Shown: positions 1 through 6,935 of the stretch, in pieces
Position numbering within the stretch: the stretch's first letter is position 1
Layout: every line of letters starts with the position of its first letter
The notes under the pieces: model-generated
Told to the model about the DNA's origin: nothing
The model's database searches: none
The model's input: the letters and a program-made list of their open reading frames with translations, nothing else
Program-made: the position numbers and the translations under genes
DNA from: Thermodesulfovibrionales bacterium
GTDB taxonomy: Bacteria > Nitrospirota > Thermodesulfovibrionia > Thermodesulfovibrionales > SM23-35
Assembly: GCA_022013235.1 (NCBI GenBank)
Contig: JAKLQR010000191.1
Span: 1 to 21,494, forward strand
Reading direction: 5' to 3'
Length of the DNA stretch: 21,494 nucleotides

Positions 1-87
1 TCCCTTACCCGGGAAGCTGAAGATGTGTCGGGAATCCCGTATCTTATGGATCAGGACATGAAAGAAGTCGATAACATCTTAGGATAG
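1..87 (+). CDS. C-terminal end of an unrecognised protein (partial)
   Basis: An open frame enters from the left edge and ends at TAG 85-87, giving 28 residues that finish KEVDNILG. The stop lies 26 bp before the ferredoxin-like gene, which has its own strong ribosome binding site, so the two are probably co-transcribed. The fragment is too short to assign. The following small Fe-S protein suggests a redox enzyme (for example an aldehyde:ferredoxin oxidoreductase type subunit), but that is only inferred from context. Confidence 0.55.
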   Translation, partial: SLTREAEDVSGIPYLMDQDMKEVDNILG

Positions 88-113
88 GTTCTACGACCTG
101 TAAGGAGGAAAGA

Positions 114-335
114 ATGCTTAATTTGATTTGCTATAAATACTGCGCTTCACCCTTCTGCATGGTGAGCTGCCCGGCAGGGGCAATCAGCATCTCTGAAAAG
201 GACAACAATGTCTATGCAGATACCAACAAATGCAACAGATGCGGCATCTGCCGCGGAATGTGTTCCATCCTCAGTTTTGACAAGAACCTGAGGAGAAAAA
301 GACCATGGATGCGTGAAGATTTCGGGAAGAAATAG
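114..335 (+). CDS. Small 4Fe-4S ferredoxin-like protein (73 aa)
   Basis: A 73-residue cytoplasmic protein with two cysteine clusters. Cys6, Cys10, Cys15 and Cys19 (followed by Pro20) form an unusual C-x3-C-x4-C-x3-CP set. A second set, in KCNRCGICRGMC, is a regular C-x2-C-x2-C-x3-C ferredoxin signature. This supports two [4Fe-4S] clusters and a role as an electron-carrying subunit. The TAAGGAGG sequence just upstream of ATG 114 is a textbook ribosome binding site. The basic tail (RRKRPW) may be a docking surface. The gene sits between a truncated upstream gene and, after a repeat-filled gap of 305 bp, the NuoE/NuoF/FdhA-like set, so it could serve either. The partner enzyme cannot be named from this window. 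Confidence 0.8.
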   Translation: MLNLICYKYCASPFCMVSCPAGAISISEKDNNVYADTNKCNRCGICRGMCSILSFDKNLRRKRPWMREDFGKK

Positions 336-380
336 AATTTATATTGCCTCCTATACTCCATCTGAGAATAGGAGGCAATC

Positions 381-468
381 TCCCCTTTGCTAGGGAAGGG
401 GTGCTGGGGTATGAAAAAATAAACCTCCCCAACCCCTCCTTGAAAAGGAGAGGGGCAAACTGTTCTTT
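381..468. repeat. Imperfect inverted repeat of the CCCCTCCTT/AAGGAGGGG type
   Basis: The left arm (around CTCCCCTTTGCTAGGGAAGG, then GGTGCTGGGGT) and the right arm (ACCTCCCCAACCCCTCCTTG, then AAAAGGAGAGGGG) are each hairpins and are also roughly inverted relative to each other. A closely similar structure lies at 8963-9060. The AACCTCCCC / GGGGAGGTT motif with short hairpins is typical of non-coding dispersed repeats. In RNA it would fold stably and could attenuate transcription after the ferredoxin-like gene. Confidence 0.65.
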
Positions 469-486
469 TTAGAACATAAGGTTATT

Positions 487-623
487 TAGTGTCTGTCCAT
501 AAACACAGAGTTTGTCATCCTCCGGCTTGACCGGGGGATCCAGAACGCATTGAAAATACTGGATTCCCGCCTTCGCGAGAATGACGAATTTTTATCGGAA
601 GAGCACTTTATAAACAGACTCTA
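487..623. repeat. MITE-like element with degenerate terminal inverted repeats
   Basis: About 137 bp bounded by TAGTGTCTGTCCATAAA on the left and TTTATAAACAGACTCTA on the right. These are inverted copies of one another with about 13 of 17 matches. Inside is a REP-like palindrome pair: TCATCCTCCGGCTTGACCGG, then CTGGATTCCCGCCTTCGCGA ending in GAATGACGA. The interior resembles the core of the element at 18085-18214. There is no coding capacity, so any movement would need a transposase in trans. The right end abuts the ribosome binding site of the NuoE-like gene, so the element may supply or alter its promoter. Confidence 0.6.
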
Positions 624-640
624 TTTAAGGAGTAACGCCC

Positions 641-1120
641 ATGGAAGCGGAGCTTTTAGAACAGATATTCGCATCCTATGAGGGGACAAGGAATGAACTT
701 GTCCCGATCCTGCAGGAGGTACAGGAAAACCTCGGCTATCTGCCGGAAGAGGTGATGCAGGATATTGCCCGCTTCGTCGGTGTCCCTGAAAGCCATGTGT
801 ATTCAGTTGCGTCGTTTTATGCGCAGTTCAGAACAATGCCTCTGGGCAAAAAGCGGGTTGCAGTCTGCAGGGGAACTGCCTGTCATATCCGTGGGGCGCC
901 GCAAATCCTTCATGAAATTGAAGAGACAATACATCTCAAGGAAGGCGAAACGTCAGAGGATCTCGAATATACCCTGGAAACGGTTGCCTGCATCGGCTGC
1001 TGTGCGCTCGCTCCCTGTATAAGAGTAAATAAAGACGTTGCCGGAGAGATGACGCCGGAAAAGGCAAAGAAACTTTTTTACGGGGATGGAAATGACAACG
1101 GAGGTGACCGTGCAGAATAA
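641..1120 (+). CDS. NuoE/HndA-like [2Fe-2S] thioredoxin-fold subunit
   Basis: A 159-residue protein of the 24-kDa NADH dehydrogenase subunit family (NuoE, HndA, HymA). It carries one [2Fe-2S] cluster and passes electrons between the NuoF flavin site and the rest of a soluble NAD(H)-linked complex. The helical N-terminal region (about 1-65, including a GYLP motif) is followed by a thioredoxin-like domain with the cluster ligands C76-x4-C81 and C117-x3-C121. Length is normal for the family. ATG 641 is preceded by AAGGAG at suitable spacing. The gene overlaps the NuoF-like gene by about 11 bp if that gene begins at GTG 1110, and an FdhA/NuoG-like gene follows. Such E-F-G triplets occur in NAD-reducing hydrogenases, formate dehydrogenases and the benzoyl-CoA reductase complex (BamGHI), so the gene alone does not fix the substrate. 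Confidence 0.93.
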   Translation: MEAELLEQIFASYEGTRNELVPILQEVQENLGYLPEEVMQDIARFVGVPESHVYSVASFYAQFRTMPLGKKRVAVCRGTACHIRGAPQILHEIEETIHLKEGETSEDLEYTLETVACIGCCALAPCIRVNKDVAGEMTPEKAKKLFYGDGNDNGGDRAE

Positions 1121-2732
1121 ACGGCATATGGTCCTTGTGTGTCAGGGCACGGGCTGCGTCTCGGGAGGGTCTGAGTATATATTTTCTGCCCTGAAAGATG
1201 AACTGGAAAACTCGGGGTTTGCGGAAGACATCCTTGTCAAACGCACAGGCTGTCATGGTTTCTGCCAGCAGGGTCCTCTTCTTGTGATCGAGCCTGAGGG
1301 CATTTTCTACACAAAGGTAAAAACAGAAGATATGACGGAGATTGCCCGGTCTCTTCAGTCAGGAGGCAAACCGTTGAAGCGTCTCCTGTATCATGACCCT
1401 TTTACCGATAAACCGGTTCTCCACTACCACGATATCCCATTCTACGGGAAACAGGAACGGACTATATTGAGATATTGCGGCAGCATCGACCCTGAGGAGA
1501 TAGATGATTACACAGAGGTCGGAGGGTATAAGGCATTGCAGAAAGCAATCAATGAAATGACTCCTGAAGAACTTATTTCAGCGATCAAGCGTTCAGGGCT
1601 CAGGGGGCTCGGTGGCGCAGGCTTCCCGACAGGAAGAAAATGGGAGTCCTGCCGCAATGCACCCGGTGAGAAAAAGTATGTGATCTGCAATGCTGACGAA
1701 GGTGATCCCGGGGCATTTCAGGACCGTTCAGTTATGGAGGGGAATCCCCACTCGGTTATCGAGGGTATGATCATTGCTGCATATGCGATAGGCGCGCAGA
1801 AAGGCTTCCTCTATGTGAGGGCGGAATATCCATTAGCTGTCAGTCGCCTGAAGGTTGCTATTGAACAGGCAAGGCAGGCAGGCTTTCTGGGAGATAAAAT
1901 TCTCGAAAGCGATTTCAGTTTTGATCTGGAGATATTTCAGGGGGCAGGAGCCTTTGTCTGTGGCGAGTCAACTGCACTGGTACGCTCAATCGAAGGAAAG
2001 AGAGGTATGCCGAAGGTAATGCCCCGCCCCAGGACTACTGAGGAAGGGTTATGGAATAAGCCGACCCTCCTGAATAATGTAAAGACATTCGCAAATATTC
2101 CCTTGATCACCCTGAATGGGCCGGAATGGTTTGCAAAGAGAGGGACAGAGGGGAGCAAGGGCACCGCGGTGTTTTCTCTCACAGGGAAGGTGATGAACTG
2201 CGGACTTATTGAGGTCCCTATGGGGGCGACGCTGAGGCACATCATTTATGATATCGGTGGAGGGGTGGCTGGAGGGAAAGCATTCAAAGCAGTGCAGACC
2301 GGCGGGCCTTCAGGAGGTTGTCTCCCCGCGGATATGATTGATATGCCGGTGGATTTCGATTCCCTGACACAGGCCGGCTCGATCATGGGTTCAGGGGGTT
2401 TAGTAGTAATGGATGAGGAAACCTGCATGGTTGATGTTGCGCGGTACTTCCTTGACTTCAATCAGAGGGAATCCTGCGGCCAATGCATTCCGTGCAGGCT
2501 TGGAACACGGCAGATGTATGCTGTCCTGGATGATATTACAAAAGGCCGTGGAAGACCTGGTGATATTGATCTTCTCATGGAATTAAGCGGTTCGATAAAG
2601 CGCAGTTCGATCTGCGGTCTGGGGAAAACCGCTCCGAATCCTGTGCTTACGACCATCCGCTATTTCAGAGATGAATATGAAGCGCATATCACGGATAAAA
2701 GATGTCCTGCGGGGATATGCACCATGCAATAA
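1110..2732 (+). CDS. NuoF/HndC-like NAD(H)- and FMN-binding subunit
   Basis: The NAD(H)/FMN-binding 51-kDa type subunit of a soluble oxidoreductase. Domains in order are an N-terminal thioredoxin-like [2Fe-2S] domain (CQGTGC and TGCHGFC), the FMN/NADH domain (SGLRGLGGAGFPTGRKW, NADEGDPGAFQDR, GAGAFVCGESTAL), a SLBB-like segment, and a C-terminal [4Fe-4S] helical domain (ESCGQCIPCRLGTR plus ICGLG, near residues 456-502). The frame is open from ATG 1086, but GGAGG at 1100-1104 sits 5 nt before GTG 1110, while ATG 1086 has no ribosome binding site. I therefore prefer GTG 1110, giving 540 residues. The protein stops at KRCPAGICTMQ, exactly where many HndC-type subunits continue into a 2x[4Fe-4S] ferredoxin domain. 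That extra domain is absent here. Electron transfer would go to the NuoE-like and FdhA-like partners on either side. Confidence 0.93.
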   Translation: MQNKRHMVLVCQGTGCVSGGSEYIFSALKDELENSGFAEDILVKRTGCHGFCQQGPLLVIEPEGIFYTKVKTEDMTEIARSLQSGGKPLKRLLYHDPFTDKPVLHYHDIPFYGKQERTILRYCGSIDPEEIDDYTEVGGYKALQKAINEMTPEELISAIKRSGLRGLGGAGFPTGRKWESCRNAPGEKKYVICNADEGDPGAFQDRSVMEGNPHSVIEGMIIAAYAIGAQKGFLYVRAEYPLAVSRLKVAIEQARQAGFLGDKILESDFSFDLEIFQGAGAFVCGESTALVRSIEGKRGMPKVMPRPRTTEEGLWNKPTLLNNVKTFANIPLITLNGPEWFAKRGTEGSKGTAVFSLTGKVMNCGLIEVPMGATLRHIIYDIGGGVAGGKAFKAVQTGGPSGGCLPADMIDMPVDFDSLTQAGSIMGSGGLVVMDEETCMVDVARYFLDFNQRESCGQCIPCRLGTRQMYAVLDDITKGRGRPGDIDLLMELSGSIKRSSICGLGKTAPNPVLTTIRYFRDEYEAHITDKRCPAGICTMQ

Positions 2733-2804
2733 ATGTTCCCCTGGTGAATGAAAAAATGTCGGGCTTATGGCGGATGCAAAGCACTAAACTGAAAGGAGAT
2801 AGCG

Positions 2805-5492
2805 ATGGGAAGAGTTGCTCTTACAATTGATGGTCAAAAGATTCAAACATGGCAAGGCGCAACTATCCTTGAAACGGCGTTAGACAATAAAATCTATATT
2901 CCGCATCTCTGCTATCATCCTGATTTAAAGCCTGCCGGTTCCTGCCGCGTCTGCATGGTTAAACTGGGAAACGGGCAGTTGGCGGTTTCCTGCAGAACAC
3001 CCGTGCAAGAGGGAATGGTTGTTGAAACGAAAAGTCCGGAAATAGACGGGGTAAGACGGCCGATTATTGAGATGATCATTGCGAACCACCATATGGACTG
3101 CAGGAATTGCCTTAAGAAAGGGCAGTGCGAATTGCAGAGAATTATGGCGTCTATGAAGATAGACAAGCAGAAAATCAGGCAGAATATGAGACTGCCGGTG
3201 ACAGGGGTGCCTGTTGACGAAACAAACCCCTTTTTCATACGAGACCATAACAAGTGTATTCTCTGCGGGATTTGTGTAAGGACCTGTCAGGAGATTGCGA
3301 AGGTCCATGCCATAGATTTTGCGGGAAGAGGCAATACTGCGAAAATCGCCGCTTTCGGTGACAAGGCAATCGCCGGATCGAAATGCGTCTCATGCGGAGA
3401 GTGTGTGATCCGCTGCCCTGTCGGTGCGCTTGCGTTGAGAAATCCGAAAAAACCTTTGCAGCACGTGAAGTCTGTCTGTCCATACTGTGGAGTCGGATGC
3501 GGGATACATCTCGGCACCAGAGAGAATGAAATAGTTCAGGTGGAGGCTGACACTGCAAGCCCGGTAAATTCCGGGCGTCTTTGTGTAAAAGGACGTTTCG
3601 GAACGGGCTTTGTGCATTCCCCCGACAGGTTGCAGGAACCACTCATACAACAAGGTAGAGGTAAAGGTAAAGATATCACACATGAATCTCCACGTTTCAG
3701 AGAGACCTCTTGGGATGAAGCGCTGGAGTTTGTCGCTAAAAAATTGAAAAAATACAAAGGAGAGGAATTTGCCCTTATTGCATCAACACAATGCACCAAT
3801 GAAGATAATTATATCGCACAGAAGTTCGCGCGGGTTGTCATGGGAAGCAATCACATCGACACCTCGGCAAGACTCTCCTACAGTCCTAATATCGCAGCAT
3901 TCCGTCGCACCGGGAAATGTGTAGGGTTTGATTCTCCCGAACTGAGCGCCGGCTTTCCAGACCTGGCAAAACAGCGGACGGATCAGATCGAACAGGCTGC
4001 CGGTATTCTTATTGCAGGCGCGGATATTACCCGGTCCCATCCTGTCCTTGGGCTGAGGATAAAGGAAGCCATAGAGAATTCTGCGAAGCTGCTTGTCATA
4101 AGCCCGAATGAAACAGAGCTCTGCAGTTATGCCGAAAAATGGCTCAAGCCCTATCCGGGCACGGAACTCGCTCTTATCATGGGCATGTGCTATCTGCTCG
4201 TCGAAGAAGAACTGTTCGACGATGCGTTTACAAGGATGTATTGCAGTAATTTCGATGAATTCAGAGAAGCTCTCGGCGATTTTTCCCTAGGAAGGGTTGA
4301 GAGGATAACGGGGGTTCCCCGTGACCTGATTGAAGAGGCTGCCCGTATTTATGCAGCGAGCAAGCCGGCCGCAATTTTCTGGGGTTCGGGAATCACTCAA
4401 TATGCGCACGGGACAGACAATGTACATGCACTCACAAACCTTGCAATCCTTACCGCAAACATTACCCATCCCCTTGCACTCTGTCCTCTCTCGGAACAGA
4501 GCAACACCCTGGGGGCCTGTGATATGGGATGCCTCCCTGATTATTATCCCTGTTATCAGCCTGTCGGTTCATCTGAGATACGGGAGAAATTTGAATCACT
4601 GTGGGAATGCAGACTGAATCCGGACCCCGGACTTGCCCTTACTGAAATAATAGACGCCACACTTGCAGGGAAAATTAAGGCGCTATATATCATTGGGTCT
4701 GATCCGGCTTCGATGATTGCTCCACCCGGAAAAGTACAGGCGGCTTTGAAGAAGGCAGAATTCATTGTCTTCCAGGATCTTTTTATGAACGAAACAGCGC
4801 GCTACGCGCAGGTGATCCTTCCCGCAGCGAGTTTTGCGGAAAAAGAGGGGACCCTGATCAATACTGAAGGGAAGGTGCAGCGAATCGAACGGGCACTCGA
4901 ACCTTTGGGAAATTCACGTCCTGACTGGGCGATATTGTGCAGCCTGGCGGAGAAATTAGAGAGCAAAGGTTTTGCATTTGAAAATGCTGATGATATCCTT
5001 TCAGATGTCGTGTCGGTTATCCAGCAATTTCCCGAAAAAATAGGCAGTTTCAAACTATTCCCACTCCAATACACCGCTCCTGCAGAGACGACTGATATGG
5101 ACTATCCACTTGTCCTGACTGCAGAGGGAGACCTCTACGGAGGCGGTGTCCTGTCTGAAAAAACAGAAGGACTGAGGGTGCTGAGGCCGGAAAATCATAT
5201 ATATATCAACCCGAAGGATGCTGATGACTTTGAGATTGCAGACGGGGAAACAGTCAGGATCGTTTCGCGGCATGGTTCGCTCGATACCGATGTGCGCCTC
5301 GCACGCACGACTCCTGTTGGTCTTGCCGTGATGAATCAGGAGGGGGCAAAAATCAATCAACTGCTGAATCCGGCTCTCGATGCGATATCCAGGACACCCG
5401 AGATGAAGATGTGCGCGGTCAGGCTTGAGAAGATAAAGAAGAGGAGCAGGGCGAGAAAAAGCAGTGGAGAAGTCTTTGTTTCAAAAGAATAA
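2805..5492 (+). CDS. FdhA/NuoG-like Fe-S molybdopterin oxidoreductase with altered active site
   Basis: An 895-residue large catalytic-type subunit, cytoplasmic (no signal peptide). Domains in order are a plant-type [2Fe-2S] domain (C36, C47, C50, C63), a NuoG-type His-Cys [4Fe-4S] site (H96, C99, C102, C108), two ferredoxin clusters (C151/C154/C157/C204 and C194/C197/C200/C161), the molybdopterin [4Fe-4S] site (C225, C228, C232, C260) with K262 kept, the bis-MGD-binding core, and the dinucleotide-binding domain from about 765. Overall it reads as a NAD-dependent formate dehydrogenase alpha subunit. However, at the site of Sec140-His141 of E. coli FdhF it has Ser358-Tyr359 (SARLSYSP), and at the site of Arg333 it has Ser563 (PLSEQSNTLGACDMG). 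Formate oxidation as in known enzymes is therefore unlikely. A serine metal ligand or a pure electron-transfer role are alternatives. AAAGGAGA precedes ATG 2805. The 72-bp gap to the NuoF-like gene is compatible with one operon. Confidence 0.88.
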   Translation: MGRVALTIDGQKIQTWQGATILETALDNKIYIPHLCYHPDLKPAGSCRVCMVKLGNGQLAVSCRTPVQEGMVVETKSPEIDGVRRPIIEMIIANHHMDCRNCLKKGQCELQRIMASMKIDKQKIRQNMRLPVTGVPVDETNPFFIRDHNKCILCGICVRTCQEIAKVHAIDFAGRGNTAKIAAFGDKAIAGSKCVSCGECVIRCPVGALALRNPKKPLQHVKSVCPYCGVGCGIHLGTRENEIVQVEADTASPVNSGRLCVKGRFGTGFVHSPDRLQEPLIQQGRGKGKDITHESPRFRETSWDEALEFVAKKLKKYKGEEFALIASTQCTNEDNYIAQKFARVVMGSNHIDTSARLSYSPNIAAFRRTGKCVGFDSPELSAGFPDLAKQRTDQIEQAAGILIAGADITRSHPVLGLRIKEAIENSAKLLVISPNETELCSYAEKWLKPYPGTELALIMGMCYLLVEEELFDDAFTRMYCSNFDEFREALGDFSLGRVERITGVPRDLIEEAARIYAASKPAAIFWGSGITQYAHGTDNVHALTNLAILTANITHPLALCPLSEQSNTLGACDMGCLPDYYPCYQPVGSSEIREKFESLWECRLNPDPGLALTEIIDATLAGKIKALYIIGSDPASMIAPPGKVQAALKKAEFIVFQDLFMNETARYAQVILPAASFAEKEGTLINTEGKVQRIERALEPLGNSRPDWAILCSLAEKLESKGFAFENADDILSDVVSVIQQFPEKIGSFKLFPLQYTAPAETTDMDYPLVLTAEGDLYGGGVLSEKTEGLRVLRPENHIYINPKDADDFEIADGETVRIVSRHGSLDTDVRLARTTPVGLAVMNQEGAKINQLLNPALDAISRTPEMKMCAVRLEKIKKRSRARKSSGEVFVSKE

Positions 5493-5551
5493 TACAACTT
5501 CTTCCGAAAAATCAGGTGTGATGAGGGAGAAGAAATACAAGGAACCGGGTT

Positions 5552-6532
5552 ATGAATAAGACAATGATCGCAATCCTCGATGTGCTGAACAAGCACCCCG
5601 GCAGCATTCTCGGCTCGCGGGAACTGTCAAGACAATTAAGACTCCATGGGATAGAGTTGACGGAAAGAACAGTAAGGTACCACCTCAGGATACTCGATGA
5701 ACGGGGGTTTACCAAGGTTTTTGGCAGGGAAGGGAGGATGATCACACAAAAAGGAAAGGAGGAGTTTGCACAGTCTCTTGTTTCTGAGAAGGTTGGATTT
5801 GTGATCAGCAAGATTGAGACCCTGTCCTATCTTACCAACCTTGACCTCGCGAAAGAAGAAGGGGATATCATCCTGAATTTCAGCTATTTCCCTGAAGAGA
5901 GACTGCAGGAAGCCTTAAAAATTATGCAGCCGGTCTTCTCATCGCCTTATATCATGTCCGATAAAGTTGTCGTGCTGAGAGGCGGCGAAAAGATTGATGA
6001 CATCATCATCCCTCACGGACAGGTCGGGTTCGGGACGGTATGCAGTGTGACAATCAACGGCATCTTCCTCAAGGCCGGGATCCCGGTCAACTCTAAATTT
6101 GGCGGTGTTCTCCAGATACATCAGGAGCCGGTGCGGTTTACCGCCCTCATCAGTTACGAAGGCTCTTCTCTCGATCCCCTTGAGATATTCATCAGGAGCA
6201 GAATGACGAATGTGTCCGGGGCAGTCAGGGAGGGTTCGGGTACGATACTCGCGAGCTTCAGAGAGATACCGGTGGTGAGCATCGAAAAAGCAGAAGAAAT
6301 CGGCGCGCAGATGCAGGAGAAGGGGATTCGGGGTATCCTCCTGATCGGGAATCCGAACCAGCCGCTGCTCGAAATGCCTGTCTCACGGGATAAGGCCGGT
6401 ATGATTATTGTCGGCGGCCTGAATCCTGTTGCCGCCCTCGAAGAGGCGGGCATCCCTACGGTAACCAGGGCGATGTCGACACTCTATCCATTTTCAGGCC
6501 TCGTGCGGTTCAGAGAACTCCTTCAACCCTAA
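5552..6532 (+). CDS. NrpR-family (DUF128) winged-helix transcriptional regulator
   Basis: A 326-residue DNA-binding regulator. Residues 1-70 form a winged helix (LDVLNKHPGSILGSRELSRQ, then a TVRYHLRILDERGF recognition-helix region and a basic wing). Residues about 80-320 match the NrpR/DUF128 effector domain (GFVISKIETLSYLTNLD, VGFGTVCSVTINGI, MIIVGGLNPVAALEEAGIP). In methanogenic archaea NrpR represses nitrogen-assimilation genes and is relieved by 2-oxoglutarate. That is family knowledge; the target and ligand here are not shown. One HTH plus one effector domain is the single-domain architecture. The gene begins 59 bp after the FdhA-like gene on the same strand, so read-through co-expression is possible and it might control that operon. 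ATG 5552 is preceded by a modest AAGGA. Confidence 0.85.
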   Translation: MNKTMIAILDVLNKHPGSILGSRELSRQLRLHGIELTERTVRYHLRILDERGFTKVFGREGRMITQKGKEEFAQSLVSEKVGFVISKIETLSYLTNLDLAKEEGDIILNFSYFPEERLQEALKIMQPVFSSPYIMSDKVVVLRGGEKIDDIIIPHGQVGFGTVCSVTINGIFLKAGIPVNSKFGGVLQIHQEPVRFTALISYEGSSLDPLEIFIRSRMTNVSGAVREGSGTILASFREIPVVSIEKAEEIGAQMQEKGIRGILLIGNPNQPLLEMPVSRDKAGMIIVGGLNPVAALEEAGIPTVTRAMSTLYPFSGLVRFRELLQP

Positions 6533-6560
6533 CCCAGATCCCGGATGAATACAGCGAATA

Positions 6561-6634
6561 TCCCGAACGCTTTCGGGACTCATTCTCGTCCCGAAAGCAT
6601 TCGGGACTCCGAGGGCTCCCGATAAGAATCGGGA
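6561..6634. repeat. Cluster of three TCCCGA...TCGGGA palindromes
   Basis: Three adjacent hairpins lie at 6561-6578 (TCCCGAACGCTTTCGGGA), 6589-6606 (TCCCGAAAGCATTCGGGA) and 6617-6634 (TCCCGATAAGAATCGGGA). The same palindrome in perfect form sits inside the MITE-like element at 6757-6774. They start 28 bp after the stop of the NrpR-like gene and could act as a terminator-like RNA structure, although no T-run follows. Confidence 0.65.
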
Positions 6635-6686
6635 TAAATCCGCAAAAATATTATATCCGCCATATTGTATGATTAATTTATGAATT

Positions 6687-6831
6687 ATTCACAGTCTCAT
6701 AATAGTAAATACATAAATGATCCCCCTCACCCTTTCCCTCTCCCTCCGGGGGAGAGTCCCGAAAGCTTTCGGGATTGAGGGGGGAGGGTTGGGAGAGGGT
6801 GAAATATAAATGCTATTTTGAGACTGTGAAT
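6687..6831. mobile_element. MITE-like element, copy 1
   Basis: About 145 bp with perfect 13-bp terminal inverted repeats: ATTCACAGTCTCA at 6687-6699 and TGAGACTGTGAAT at 6819-6831. Matching extends inward with one mismatch and may also extend a few bases outward. The interior has an inverted pair, GATCCCCCTCACCCTTTCCC and GGGTTGGGAGAGGGTGAAAT. The centre is an 18-bp perfect palindrome, TCCCGAAAGCTTTCGGGA (6757-6774), that is absent from the second copy at 15479-15629. There is no open reading frame, so this is a non-autonomous element. Confidence 0.75.
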
Positions 6832-6935
6832 ATGAATAACATTAAGGTGTAGAAAGCAGGTCAGGCATACATCGGAATTTGCTTTTTTAGGGAGTTATTT
6901 TTTATGCTAAAACATTAAACTTTTGGAGGTGCTTT

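Noticed and set aside
336..640. Small RNA or CRISPR-like repeat in the gap
   Set aside because: The repeats are inverted hairpins and a single bounded element, not regularly spaced direct repeats with spacers. No tRNA-like cloverleaf was found.
1086..1109. ATG 1086 as the start of the NuoF-like gene
   Set aside because: It lies further inside the NuoE-like gene without a ribosome binding site. GTG 1110 has GGAGG at correct spacing and leaves the conserved domain intact.
2805..5492. Straightforward NAD-dependent formate dehydrogenase alpha subunit
   Set aside because: The overall architecture matches, but Ser358, Tyr359 and Ser563 replace the catalytic Sec/Cys, His and Arg, so I did not use the fdhA symbol.
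5512..5811. Minus-strand open frames opposite the FdhA-like and NrpR-like genes, such as 5512-5811 and 3235-3642
   Set aside because: They have no ribosome binding site, no recognisable domain, and lie antisense to well-conserved coding sequence. They are composition shadows.
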